From NCBI GenBank assembly GCA_006226225.1, contig SBHI01000222.1, positions 1-10,871 of the forward strand: a DNA stretch of 10,871 bases. The letters run 5' to 3'. This DNA is from Alphaproteobacteria bacterium (lineage in GTDB: Bacteria > Pseudomonadota > Alphaproteobacteria > Micavibrionales > CSBR16-224). A program made the translations under genes and the position numbers. Within the stretch, counting starts at the first letter, position 1, and every line of letters begins with the position of its first letter. Shown one piece after another: positions 1-7,396 of the stretch. The notes under the pieces were generated by a model. It was not told the origin of the DNA. It searched no databases and saw only the letters and a program-made list of their open reading frames with translations.

Positions 1-261
1 GCCATCCTGTTCGATCACAGCCGCAAGCACAGCGCCAAAGTGCATGCCGACGGTAATCTAATCGCACAAGGGCGGGAGCAGCAGGGCAAACGCGGCTCAA
101 TCCACAAGCTGGGCGCGACGCTGCAAGACGCACCGTCCTGCAACGGCTGGACATACTGGCATTATCAAGACGGCGGTAAGACCCGCCCCATCGACGACCT
201 CAGGCAGGAACTGCGCACGCGGCTTTTCTCCCCTGCCGATAACCCGACGCAAAGGCATTGA
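1..261 (+). CDS. ccrM: CcrM-type adenine DNA methyltransferase, C-terminal fragment (RAMA domain)
   Basis: This is the last 86 codons of a gene that enters from the left edge in frame 1 and ends at TGA 259-261. The visible part matches the C-terminal RAMA (restriction enzyme adenine methylase associated) domain of CcrM-like enzymes. It has the GSIHKLGA block (bases 94-117), then the CNGWTYWH block (about 142-162), then a GGK..PIDDLR..LR tail. In alphaproteobacteria CcrM is an orphan N6-adenine methyltransferase that modifies GANTC late in the cell cycle, and this C-terminal domain helps DNA recognition. The catalytic domain with its SAM-binding and DPPY-type motifs lies outside the window, so activity cannot be judged. 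A GTG at base 40 is an internal valine codon, not a start, because the family match continues upstream of it. The gene is followed by a 3' spacer and an intrinsic terminator. Confidence 0.85.
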   Translation, partial: AILFDHSRKHSAKVHADGNLIAQGREQQGKRGSIHKLGATLQDAPSCNGWTYWHYQDGGKTRPIDDLRQELRTRLFSPADNPTQRH

Positions 262-290
262 ATACAGGACATATATTTATTCAGGGCAAG

Positions 291-333
291 AAGTTTTTTA
301 AGTGATTTTAAAAAGTCTCCAAGTTTTTAAAGT
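291..333. repeat. AT-rich imperfect direct repeat, two 13-mers 30 bp apart
   Basis: AAGTTTTTTAAGT (291-303) and AAGTTTTTAAAGT (321-333) match at 12 of 13 bases. They lie in the noncoding stretch between the ccrM stop and the terminator. The sequence is low in complexity, so chance is a fair explanation; a regulatory or 3'-UTR role is only a guess. Confidence 0.3.
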
Positions 334-352
334 ACGTCACTTCGCAACTTAA

Positions 353-385
353 ATGCCCCGCCTTCACGGGCGGGGCATCTTTTTT
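353..385 (+). terminator. Intrinsic terminator downstream of ccrM
   Basis: ATGCCCCGCC (353-362) pairs perfectly with GGCGGGGCAT (369-378) around a 6-nt loop, and the stem is followed by CTTTTTT (379-385). The U-run lies on the + side, so it best ends plus-strand transcription from ccrM, 91 nt after its stop. Read from the minus strand (pepN direction) the same stem is followed only by TTTAAGTT, so it would be a weaker stop for pepN mRNA, although the position 20-50 nt after the pepN stop makes a shared, asymmetric terminator plausible. Confidence 0.88.
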
Positions 386-406
386 ATTCAAATATCAAAA
401 GACGTT

Positions 407-3154
407 TTAGGCCGCCAGCGTGCCGCCGGAGGGTTTCGGCTCATTGCCTTTTTTTGTTGCACCATCACGTGTGGCCAGCGCTTTATCCACCAGTTCGCGG
501 ATACCTTTGTCCAGCTTCGGCGTGGCTTTGACGCGGTCGAGCTGTTCCAGCATCAGTTCCTGACGGTCTTTGTCGTAGCGCTTGAATTCCAGCAGCGGCT
601 TCACCAGCCCTGCGCCGACGCGCGGGTTGATGGTGTTCAGCTTGATCACCGCATCGGCAAGGAATTTATAGCCTTCGCCGTCTTTACGGTGGAAATGACG
701 CGGGTTACCGGCAGCAAAGGCACCAACCAGCGACCGTACCTTATTCGGTACTTTCCAGCTGAATGCTTCATGCTCCGTCAGTTTCTTGACGCGTTCCAGC
801 CCGTCGCCGCCATCCATGCGCGCCTGCACGCCCAGCCAGCTATCGACGATATTAGTGTTGCTTTTATAACGGTCATAGAAATTGTCCAGCGCCGCCTGCG
901 TTTCCGGCTTATCCAGTTCCGACAGAGCCGTCAGCGCGCCGAGGCGTTCCGTCATATTGGTTGCCTGATCATATTGCAGCTTGGCAATTTTCGCAGCTTC
1001 ATCGGATTTGTCCGCAGCCAGATAATCCAGCGTCAGATTATGCAGCGCGCGGCGACCGACCTGTTTGGGCGTGACTTCGTATTTGTCACCCGGCGGCGTA
1101 ATCGTTGCCTGATAGATTGTCGCCAGATCGCCCTGATGCGCGTCCAGAATCTGTTCTTTCAGCTTATCTGCCGCATCCAGAAGCGCATCCGGATTAACGA
1201 CTTCCAGACTTTGCACAAGGATGCTGTAGGACGGCAGTTCCAGCATTTTCGCCACAAAAGCCTTATCACCGGATTTCGCATCCGTTGACAGCACATGGCC
1301 GACGGCATTCAGCAGTTTGGCAGGCGCTTTCGCCTCTTTCCCCGCTTCGATATCCTTCGCCATATCCAGTACGACCTTGGCCATATATTCCTGCGCCGCG
1401 TCAAAGCGGTTATAGCCGTCGCTGTCATGTTTCATGCGGAAGACAAGTTCGTCCTCACTCGCCTTGGTCATGACTTTGACCGGTGCGGAGAATCCGCGCA
1501 GAATGGACGGTACAACAGGGCCTTCAACATTTGTGAATTCAAAGACCTGTTTGTCTTTTTTCAGGTGCAGAACGCGCGTTGTCGGGCCCGCTTCCGTATC
1601 GCCTTTTAAGCTCAGCGGAATATCCTTGCCGTCCTGACCGATCAGACCGACGGAGATCGGCATATAAAGCGCCTCTTTCTCCGCCTGCTCGGAGGTCGGT
1701 TTGGTTTCCTGCTCCAATGTCAGGCGATAGGTTTTGCTGGCCGCATCATATTCGCCGCTATAGCTAAGCTCCGGCGTTCCCGCCTGCGAGTACCATTTGC
1801 GGAAATGCGACAGATCAAGGCCCGAGACCTCCTGCATCACATCGACGAAATCGTCACAGGTCACGGCCTGCCCGTCAAAGCGGTCGAAATATTCGTTCAT
1901 CGCTTCGCGCCAGGTCTCCGTGCCCAGCAATGTGCGCATCATGCCCAGTACATGCGAGCCTTTCTCGTAGATCGTGCCGGTGTAAATATTGTCAAATTCG
2001 GCAACATGATCGGGACGGATCGGATGCGCCGTCGGGCCGGCATCTTCGATAAACTGGCGCGCTTTCAGATCGGTGGCGTCCTCGATATCCTTGATCGCCT
2101 GCGAATGCATATCCGCCGTGAACTGGCGGTCACGCAGAACGGTCAGGCCTTCTTTTAGCGTCAGCTCGAACCAGTCGCGCAGCGTGACGCGGTCACCCGA
2201 CCAGTTGTGGAAATATTCATGGCCGATCACCGCCTCGATCGCGATCAGACGGTCATCCGTCGCGGTTTCGGCATCCCCTGCCAGCAGGCTGATATTGAAG
2301 ATGTTCAGACCTTTGTTTTCCATCGCCCCGGCGTTAAAGCTGGTCGTGGCAACAATGTGGAAAACATCCAGATCATATTCGCGGTCATAGGTGTCTTCAT
2401 CCCATTTCATGGATTTTTTGATCGATTCCATCGCCCAGTCGATTTTGTCTTCATAGCCTTCGGGCGCAAAAATGCGCAGTTCGACCTCGCGACCAGAGCG
2501 CGTCACGAATTTGTCCTCGATATACGGGAGGTCACCCGCGACCAGCGCAAACAGATAGGCCGGCTTTTTATGCGGGTCATCCCAGCTGATCTCATGGCGG
2601 CCATTGCCCAGATCCGTCGTTTTGGTCGGGTCACCGTTACCATTGGACATCAGCAGCGGATATTTTTCTTTATCCGCCTCGACCGTGACATGGAAGGTCG
2701 ACAACACATCCGGACGATCAAGATAATAGGTAATACGGCGGAAGCCCTGCGCCTCACACTGGGTGCAGAAAATTTCCTCCTGCTCCGGAATATACAGGCC
2801 GGAGAGCATCGTATTTTCTTTCGGATTGATCTCGTTTTCGATTTCCAGCGTAAAAGGCTGCTCCGGCGGGCGTTTGATAATCAGATGTTTATCCGTGACT
2901 TCAAAATCGCCACGGTCAAGATCCTTACCGTCCAGTTTGACGGAAACCAGTTTCAAATCCTCACCGTTCAGCATCAGCGGGCCGCCCTCGGGCGCATCAG
3001 GATTACGGCGAACCGTCAGCTTCGACTTGACCCGCGTTTCTGTTTCATGCAGGTCGAAATGCAAATCCGTTTCATCAATCAGATATTCCGGCGGACGGTA
3101 GTCCAGACGGTCAAGTGCATTCGAATCCGGATCAAAAAGAAAGTCGTTCGCCAT
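407..3154 (-). CDS. pepN: Aminopeptidase N (M1 family zinc metallopeptidase)
   Basis: A full-length 915-residue protein of the PepN branch of the M1 aminopeptidases, cytosolic enzymes that remove N-terminal residues from peptides at the end of protein breakdown. The substrate-binding GAMEN motif is at residues 276-280. The zinc site HExxH is H312-E313-Y314-F315-H316 (followed by NWSGDRVT), with the third ligand E335 in LKEGLTV and the likely catalytic tyrosine Y396 in IYEKGS. The N-terminal beta domain covers roughly residues 1-200, the catalytic domain 200-450, then a beta-sandwich and a long helical C-terminal domain. E. coli PepN is about 870 residues; the extra length includes a Lys/Gly/Pro-rich tail. 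There is no signal peptide. The ATG at 3154 has AAAGGA 7 nt upstream. The gene lies 65 bp after bamE on the same strand. A TATACT -10-like box (3202-3197) in the gap lacks a convincing -35, so co-transcription with bamE or its own weak promoter are both possible. Confidence 0.97.
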   Translation of the reverse strand: MANDFLFDPDSNALDRLDYRPPEYLIDETDLHFDLHETETRVKSKLTVRRNPDAPEGGPLMLNGEDLKLVSVKLDGKDLDRGDFEVTDKHLIIKRPPEQPFTLEIENEINPKENTMLSGLYIPEQEEIFCTQCEAQGFRRITYYLDRPDVLSTFHVTVEADKEKYPLLMSNGNGDPTKTTDLGNGRHEISWDDPHKKPAYLFALVAGDLPYIEDKFVTRSGREVELRIFAPEGYEDKIDWAMESIKKSMKWDEDTYDREYDLDVFHIVATTSFNAGAMENKGLNIFNISLLAGDAETATDDRLIAIEAVIGHEYFHNWSGDRVTLRDWFELTLKEGLTVLRDRQFTADMHSQAIKDIEDATDLKARQFIEDAGPTAHPIRPDHVAEFDNIYTGTIYEKGSHVLGMMRTLLGTETWREAMNEYFDRFDGQAVTCDDFVDVMQEVSGLDLSHFRKWYSQAGTPELSYSGEYDAASKTYRLTLEQETKPTSEQAEKEALYMPISVGLIGQDGKDIPLSLKGDTEAGPTTRVLHLKKDKQVFEFTNVEGPVVPSILRGFSAPVKVMTKASEDELVFRMKHDSDGYNRFDAAQEYMAKVVLDMAKDIEAGKEAKAPAKLLNAVGHVLSTDAKSGDKAFVAKMLELPSYSILVQSLEVVNPDALLDAADKLKEQILDAHQGDLATIYQATITPPGDKYEVTPKQVGRRALHNLTLDYLAADKSDEAAKIAKLQYDQATNMTERLGALTALSELDKPETQAALDNFYDRYKSNTNIVDSWLGVQARMDGGDGLERVKKLTEHEAFSWKVPNKVRSLVGAFAAGNPRHFHRKDGEGYKFLADAVIKLNTINPRVGAGLVKPLLEFKRYDKDRQELMLEQLDRVKATPKLDKGIRELVDKALATRDGATKKGNEPKPSGGTLAA

Positions 3155-3219
3155 AAAATTATCCTTTCGCTAGCGTTATTATTCTTTGGTAACAGCAGTA
3201 TACAGGGCTTCTCTTGCTT

Positions 3220-3729
3220 TTAAGGGCCGCCGCTTCCTGCCGTCCGGGCTTTATTGAACCGTCCCAGATTACCAACTAATTGTTGCAAAACCGTAAACTC
3301 TTTACCCGCAGTCGGCGTCTGACGGGTGACAGGGTCAATTTCCTGCCCTGCAGCAGGATCAAGCTCGGCAATTTGTGTCACGGTTCCGGCATCATCAAAA
3401 TCAACGCGGATGACGCGGCGGTCGGTAATCTCTGCCTTGAAGATGCCCATCACTTCACTTTTCTGGCCGATATAATACCAGGTATCCCCGCCGGTAAAGG
3501 GGGCGACAGCTGTTGGCGGGCCCCAGATCTGGCGCAGTTCATAACGTGTGGTTTCATAGGGGCGCACCTGATTATAGCGCACATCGGAGACCAGATTACC
3601 ATGCGTATTACGTGCAGGCGTGCATCCGGCCAGAAAAATCATTCCCAGCAGCAGGCATATCCCCAGCCGCAGAGAGGGTGTCGTTTGAAGACCTAAAGCT
3701 GTTTTCATGCCTTTTCGCTTTTTTTTCAT
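3220..3729 (-). CDS. bamE: BamE/SmpA/OmlA-family outer membrane lipoprotein
   Basis: A 169-residue lipoprotein. A basic N-terminus (MKKKRKG..) and a hydrophobic stretch lead to the lipobox LAGC with the acylated cysteine at residue 36. The mature part carries the SmpA/OmlA fold pattern: a region starting near YETTRYELRQIWGPP, then PFTGGDTWYYIG, then a second strand set ending VIRVDFDDAGTV. BamE is the small accessory lipoprotein of the BAM complex that folds beta-barrel proteins, including LptD, into the outer membrane. A Pro/Gly-rich tail follows the domain. Start choice is uncertain: the ATG at 3729 has no clear ribosome binding site, and a second in-frame ATG at 3708 (residue 8) would give a shorter, more usual signal peptide but has AAGG too close to it. 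The gene is divergent from the chaperone gene, an arrangement I associate with alphaproteobacteria, and lies just upstream of pepN. Confidence 0.85.
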   Translation of the reverse strand: MKKKRKGMKTALGLQTTPSLRLGICLLLGMIFLAGCTPARNTHGNLVSDVRYNQVRPYETTRYELRQIWGPPTAVAPFTGGDTWYYIGQKSEVMGIFKAEITDRRVIRVDFDDAGTVTQIAELDPAAGQEIDPVTRQTPTAGKEFTVLQQLVGNLGRFNKARTAGSGGP

Positions 3730-3789
3730 ACAAAATTGTTCTACAACACTATCAAATCAAGGCTTGTTTGAAAAGGAAAACATAACATA
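3730..3789. promoter_or_regulatory. Divergent intergenic region between bamE and the chaperone gene
   Basis: Sixty bases must hold at least the proximal signals for both divergent genes. On the plus strand AAAAGGAA (3772-3779) is the probable ribosome binding site for the chaperone, though GGA is 12 nt from the ATG, longer than usual. On the minus strand two overlapping TTGAT-type hexamers occur (near 3766-3752), but no strong matching -10 is seen, and the best-spaced candidates would place transcription starts at or inside the annotated bamE start. Promoter assignment is therefore weak. Confidence 0.3.
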
Positions 3790-4332
3790 ATGTTCGCAAA
3801 ACTCCGCAGCAAAAAAAACGCCGCAGACCCTGCCCCAGTGCAGCTTCTTTACAATGAAATTGTCAACGCCGCACGCCGTCCGGAATTTTACAGCGACTGG
3901 CAGGTGCCCGACACCGTAGAAGGGCGTTTTGAAATGCTGGTTCTGCATATTTTCTTTGTTCTGCGCCGCCTGCAGGAGGAAAAAACCAGCGACGGCATTG
4001 AAAACCCGCAGGCTGAAAATTTTTCGCAGCAACTGTTTGACCACATGTTCCTTGATATGGATCGCTCCTTGCGGGAACAAGGCGTCGGCGATCTGGGCGT
4101 TCCCAAACGTATCCGCAAAATGGCCAAGGCCTTTTACGGGCGGGTTTTCGCCTATGAGAACGGGCTAAAAGACGGCACACTCACCGATGCCCTGCAGCGC
4201 AACGTCTATGACGGTGCGGATGTTGCGGAAAAATCGCCCGCCGCCCTCGCCCGCTATGCAGAAAAGCAGTACAAACACGTCATGGCACAATCCGCACAGG
4301 ATGTGATGCAGGGTAAAATCACCTGGCTTTAA
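3790..4332 (+). CDS. Ubiquinol-cytochrome c chaperone family protein (CBP3-like)
   Basis: A 180-residue soluble protein that matches the ubiquinol-cytochrome c chaperone family, related to mitochondrial Cbp3. The diagnostic segment spans about residues 80-123: QLFDHMFLDMDRSLRE, then GVGDLGVPKRIRKMAKAFYGR, then AYE. An upstream YNEIV.AAR.P.FY motif (21-34) and a helical LVLH.FFVLRRL segment (50-61) also fit. In yeast, Cbp3 binds newly made cytochrome b for bc1 complex assembly; in bacteria the role is less well shown, so function is by family. In many alphaproteobacteria the gene is followed by a DUF177 (YceD-like) gene and plsX. Here it is instead convergent with an unrelated gene, its TAA lying 9 bp from the opposing stop, with no room for a separate terminator. 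No signal peptide or membrane segment is seen. Confidence 0.88.
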   Translation: MFAKLRSKKNAADPAPVQLLYNEIVNAARRPEFYSDWQVPDTVEGRFEMLVLHIFFVLRRLQEEKTSDGIENPQAENFSQQLFDHMFLDMDRSLREQGVGDLGVPKRIRKMAKAFYGRVFAYENGLKDGTLTDALQRNVYDGADVAEKSPAALARYAEKQYKHVMAQSAQDVMQGKITWL

Positions 4333-4341
4333 TTGATTGTT

Positions 4342-5064
4342 TTAAGGATAGTCGCAGTGATCGGCTGTCACGGTCACAAAGCTGCGCGGCCCTTTTGCAA
4401 CGGTAAAGCGGTGCTCCCGCCCGTCCACAATCATGGAATGATGGATAGGCAGCAATTGCTCCTTCACCGTATCCGTCCCGCCCAAAATCGTGAATTTTAT
4501 TTTGACGGATTTTCCGGGGTCAAACCATGCCTCGGGCTGGCCGTTTTCCGCAATTGCAGAAACGCCCTCGCCCGTCACCGTAATCGCGCCTTCGGCAAAA
4601 GAAACCGCCGTATCCGCCCCTTTATAGGCAGGTGTCGGCAGAATAAAGCGTTTTGTCACGGGAGACGCGCAATTGCGCGGCGGCCTTGCCGATGTAATCA
4701 CAAAGGCCAGACGGTCTTTATCTATACCATCCTTTAATTGCTGCTCCACCAGCTTGGTCAGACTGCTTAGATCACCTGTCGGCACCTCTGTCTGGAAACG
4801 CTCTTCCAGCTGCTGATAGCGCATCTGGGTTTCCTGCACTTTTGTGCGTAGCTCCGTTACCAGCATATCCAGAGAGTCTTTTTCTTCCTGCAATTTCAGG
4901 GCGCGCTGTTTGAAGGCAATCTCGCTGCTGCGCACAACCTCGCCGCCCAGCCAATAGCCCAGAGCAAAAACCCCCGCAAACAATGCCATGATAAACATCA
5001 TGCGGCGGCGGCGTTCCTGCGCCTTGCGGCGGTAACGGCGGCTGGAGTCATAAGATAAGATCAT
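4342..5064 (-). CDS. Conserved-looking membrane-anchored coiled-coil protein, function unknown
   Basis: A 240-residue protein I cannot name. A strongly basic cytoplasmic N-terminus (residues 9-21, rich in Arg/Lys) precedes a single membrane segment (about 22-43), giving an N-in orientation by the positive-inside rule. A charged coiled-coil helix follows (about 48-92). The C-terminal domain (95-240) looks compact and beta-rich, with a TKRFILPTPAY stretch, EAWFDPGKSVKIKFTILGG, and a final FVTVTADHCDYP. The only two cysteines, C132 and C237, bracket this domain and could form a periplasmic disulfide. The layout recalls uncharacterised anchored coiled-coil proteins such as the DUF6776 type, but that is an impression only. 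The gene lies 82 bp after lptD on the same strand, perhaps in the same transcript, so an envelope role is reasonable but unproven. The ATG at 5064 has no strong ribosome binding site; a start at the M22-M23 pair would lose the basic anchor and is less likely. Confidence 0.8.
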   Translation of the reverse strand: MILSYDSSRRYRRKAQERRRRMMFIMALFAGVFALGYWLGGEVVRSSEIAFKQRALKLQEEKDSLDMLVTELRTKVQETQMRYQQLEERFQTEVPTGDLSSLTKLVEQQLKDGIDKDRLAFVITSARPPRNCASPVTKRFILPTPAYKGADTAVSFAEGAITVTGEGVSAIAENGQPEAWFDPGKSVKIKFTILGGTDTVKEQLLPIHHSMIVDGREHRFTVAKGPRSFVTVTADHCDYP

Positions 5065-5146
5065 TTAAAAAATTCTGTATTATTTCATAAGCTTCGGATA
5101 ATTATCTAACACATGGGGCGCTGTTTGGGAAGGCCAAAATGCGGTC

Positions 5147-7363
5147 TTAAGGCGTTCCGTCCTGCGGCGCTTTTTCCAGCAGAATTTCCGGCGTGCTGAA
5201 TTCGCCCAGATGTTTCAGCCCGATGCGGAACAGAACCGTGGTGTCATTCTCACCACTGGCGCGGTCAATCAGGTTTTTCTGGCCGATGATGGAGAAAGAG
5301 AAACATTCATCCGTGTAATGCAGCCCCAGCGCCCCACGGCGGAAGCCCGGCTCGGTTCCCAGATCGGTCAGTGATGTCATATCCGCGCGCCAGGTATCAT
5401 TGATCTGATACCCTGCGCCGAACTGCACTTGCTCACGCGTTTCCACGAAACCCGTTCCGGCAACGGGGGTCGCAAAAACATAACGGGCATCATAATCCAG
5501 AGACCCGTCCTGACCCAGATTACCTGACATTTGCACCTCATGACGGCGCGGTTTCAGATTGCTGTCATCAAATTGCGCTTTATAGTTCAGAACAAAATGC
5601 CGCCCCAAATCAACATTCACGGCACTGACCAGATCGGAATATTCATCCTCCAGCCCCGACCCCGCAGGGAACAGCGTCGGGTCATGGTCAAGCTGGACGC
5701 TTTGCCCGACAAAGACCTCAGCCTTACGTCCTTTATGACCATGAATAGCCGTCTTGATTCCGTAAGCCGCATGGCTGCGGTCTTCGACACGATCCAGCCC
5801 CGGGAAACGCACAGCATCAAACAAGTTGCCGCTGTCCAGCTGCACGTCAATACTATCTTCATTGGGCACAATCGGATCATCATTCACCTCATGCGCCAGC
5901 GTCACGGATGCCATCGGTTCGATAATCAGACTGCTGCGCTTCAGCGGTTTGACCAGCGGGTAACTTGTTTTGGCATGAAGATAGGGGAAAAAGCGGTAAT
6001 CCGAGCCCGTCGTTTCCCCCGGCACAACACTGTCACGCACATGATAAGCATCACCGCGGACATGTGCATCCACAACGGTTTTAATGCCGCCTCCGCTGAC
6101 AAATTGCCGTTCCCATCCGGTATCAATGGAACCGCGCAGCGTGTCCTGCTGCGAGGTCTGTCGGTGCAACCCCGCCGCATTCAATCCCAGTGTCCAGCGC
6201 CCGCCCAGCAAACTGCCCGGCGCACCATAAATGCGGTGCTGAACCAAAGGCAGAATTTCCGGCTGTTTCAAACGGTTGCCAAGACGCACATCCTGAAAGC
6301 TGACCGCTTCAATCCGTGTGTAGTTACGATTTGCAAAACGCTCTGCAAATATCTGACTTTCAAGAACATTCGCCTTGCTGATATCATAAAGGCGCAGATA
6401 GCCTTTATCACTGGTTCGGTTCAAATCAAAACCGCTGCGCCATGTTCTGCTGTGATCAAAGCGCCCATTGGCAAAGACATAGGCACGTTCTTTCCCCGGC
6501 TCGACAATACCACTTTCCTCCGTACGGTCGGAATTCACTGCCAATCCGCCATTCAGCTCGATAAAACCGTTGTGAAAATGCTGGCGGTATTGCGCCTCGG
6601 TCAAGACCCCGTTCAGACTTGTCGGCTGAATAGAGAGTGTCGCATCCTTGTTACGCGAAAATCCCCAGTAATAGCTGCCGCGCGCGTAAACGCCCAAATC
6701 GGATGTCCAGCCGAATTTCGGACGCAGAAAGCCTGATTTCTGTTTCTGGCGCGGATCGGGATGTGAAAAAATCGGGGTATAGACAATTGGCAGCCCCAGA
6801 ATTTCCAGCCGTGCATTGCGGTAGGAAATATCCTTATTGTCTTCGTCATAGACAACCTTATCAGCGCGAATTTGCCACAGCGGATCCTTATCAGGATCAT
6901 CCGCACATAATTTACAGGGCGTATAAAAAGCGTTTTCCATGCTGATCTTGCGGGAATCGATGCGCTGTGCCTTTTCCGCACGGAAATTCGATCCGTCCGA
7001 CAGCATTGCGCGCAGCCCCTTCACAAAACCTTCACGCAAATCGCCTTTCAGCTCCATTTCCTCGGCGAAATAAACATCCCCGTTCTTATCCAGCAGCACG
7101 ACATTGCCAATCGCATAGGCCAGATCTTCATGCAGATCAAAAATAATGCGGTCGGCACGCAGAATGCGGCCGTCTTGCACCATTTCAACCGCGCCGTCAG
7201 CCACAATCTGCTGGGTATTGTTATTGTGGACAAGTGTTTTTGCTGACAGGTTGACGGGATCATCAACCTCGGACGGCGCGGCATGCGCCAAGACCGGCCA
7301 GACAGCAAGCGTCAGGCAAATCAGAAAAAATACACCGATATTCAACAGGTTTTTCAGTTGCAT
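5147..7363 (-). CDS. lptD: LPS-assembly outer membrane protein LptD
   Basis: A 738-residue LptD (OstA/Imp), the outer-membrane barrel that with lipoprotein LptE inserts LPS into the outer leaflet. A signal peptide is clear (hydrophobic 9-25, probable cleavage after AHA near residue 28). The LptA-like jellyroll domain spans about 37-145 (repeats such as VADGAVEMVQDGRILRADR, AIGNVVLLDKNGDVYFAEE). Next comes the LptD junction with the paired cysteines C150 and C153 in YTPCKLC, then YTPIFSHPDP and SGFLRPKFGWTSDLG at the start of the barrel domain (about 200-730) with alternating barrel strands to the end. A third mature cysteine, C687, lies near the C-terminus. E. coli LptD uses two N-terminal and two adjacent C-terminal cysteines, so here disulfide wiring must differ. 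The ATG at 7363 has AAGAAG about 8 nt upstream. The gene starts 33 bp after glyQS, implying co-transcription. The usual alphaproteobacterial neighbour surA is absent. Confidence 0.95.
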   Translation of the reverse strand: MQLKNLLNIGVFFLICLTLAVWPVLAHAAPSEVDDPVNLSAKTLVHNNNTQQIVADGAVEMVQDGRILRADRIIFDLHEDLAYAIGNVVLLDKNGDVYFAEEMELKGDLREGFVKGLRAMLSDGSNFRAEKAQRIDSRKISMENAFYTPCKLCADDPDKDPLWQIRADKVVYDEDNKDISYRNARLEILGLPIVYTPIFSHPDPRQKQKSGFLRPKFGWTSDLGVYARGSYYWGFSRNKDATLSIQPTSLNGVLTEAQYRQHFHNGFIELNGGLAVNSDRTEESGIVEPGKERAYVFANGRFDHSRTWRSGFDLNRTSDKGYLRLYDISKANVLESQIFAERFANRNYTRIEAVSFQDVRLGNRLKQPEILPLVQHRIYGAPGSLLGGRWTLGLNAAGLHRQTSQQDTLRGSIDTGWERQFVSGGGIKTVVDAHVRGDAYHVRDSVVPGETTGSDYRFFPYLHAKTSYPLVKPLKRSSLIIEPMASVTLAHEVNDDPIVPNEDSIDVQLDSGNLFDAVRFPGLDRVEDRSHAAYGIKTAIHGHKGRKAEVFVGQSVQLDHDPTLFPAGSGLEDEYSDLVSAVNVDLGRHFVLNYKAQFDDSNLKPRRHEVQMSGNLGQDGSLDYDARYVFATPVAGTGFVETREQVQFGAGYQINDTWRADMTSLTDLGTEPGFRRGALGLHYTDECFSFSIIGQKNLIDRASGENDTTVLFRIGLKHLGEFSTPEILLEKAPQDGTP

Positions 7364-7396
7364 ACCCGTTCTTCTTAAACAAATGCCGGAACCGGC

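Noticed and set aside
353..1288. Plus-strand open frame of 311 codons opposite the end of pepN
   Set aside because: It begins inside the terminator hairpin, lies fully antisense to a clear M1 peptidase, and has the Arg/Gln/Phe/His-rich composition typical of antisense frames.
2207..3223. Plus-strand open frame of 338 codons opposite the start of pepN
   Set aside because: Antisense shadow of pepN codons with no family-like motifs and no ribosome binding site; it runs past the pepN start only by chance.
5097..5106. Perfect palindrome GATAATTATC between lptD and the coiled-coil gene
   Set aside because: Ten AT-rich bases with no matching promoter or repeat copy nearby; easily due to chance.
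5531..6736. Plus-strand open frame of 401 codons opposite lptD
   Set aside because: Long, but wholly inside lptD and with shadow-type composition; the minus strand has a signal peptide, a jellyroll domain and a barrel.
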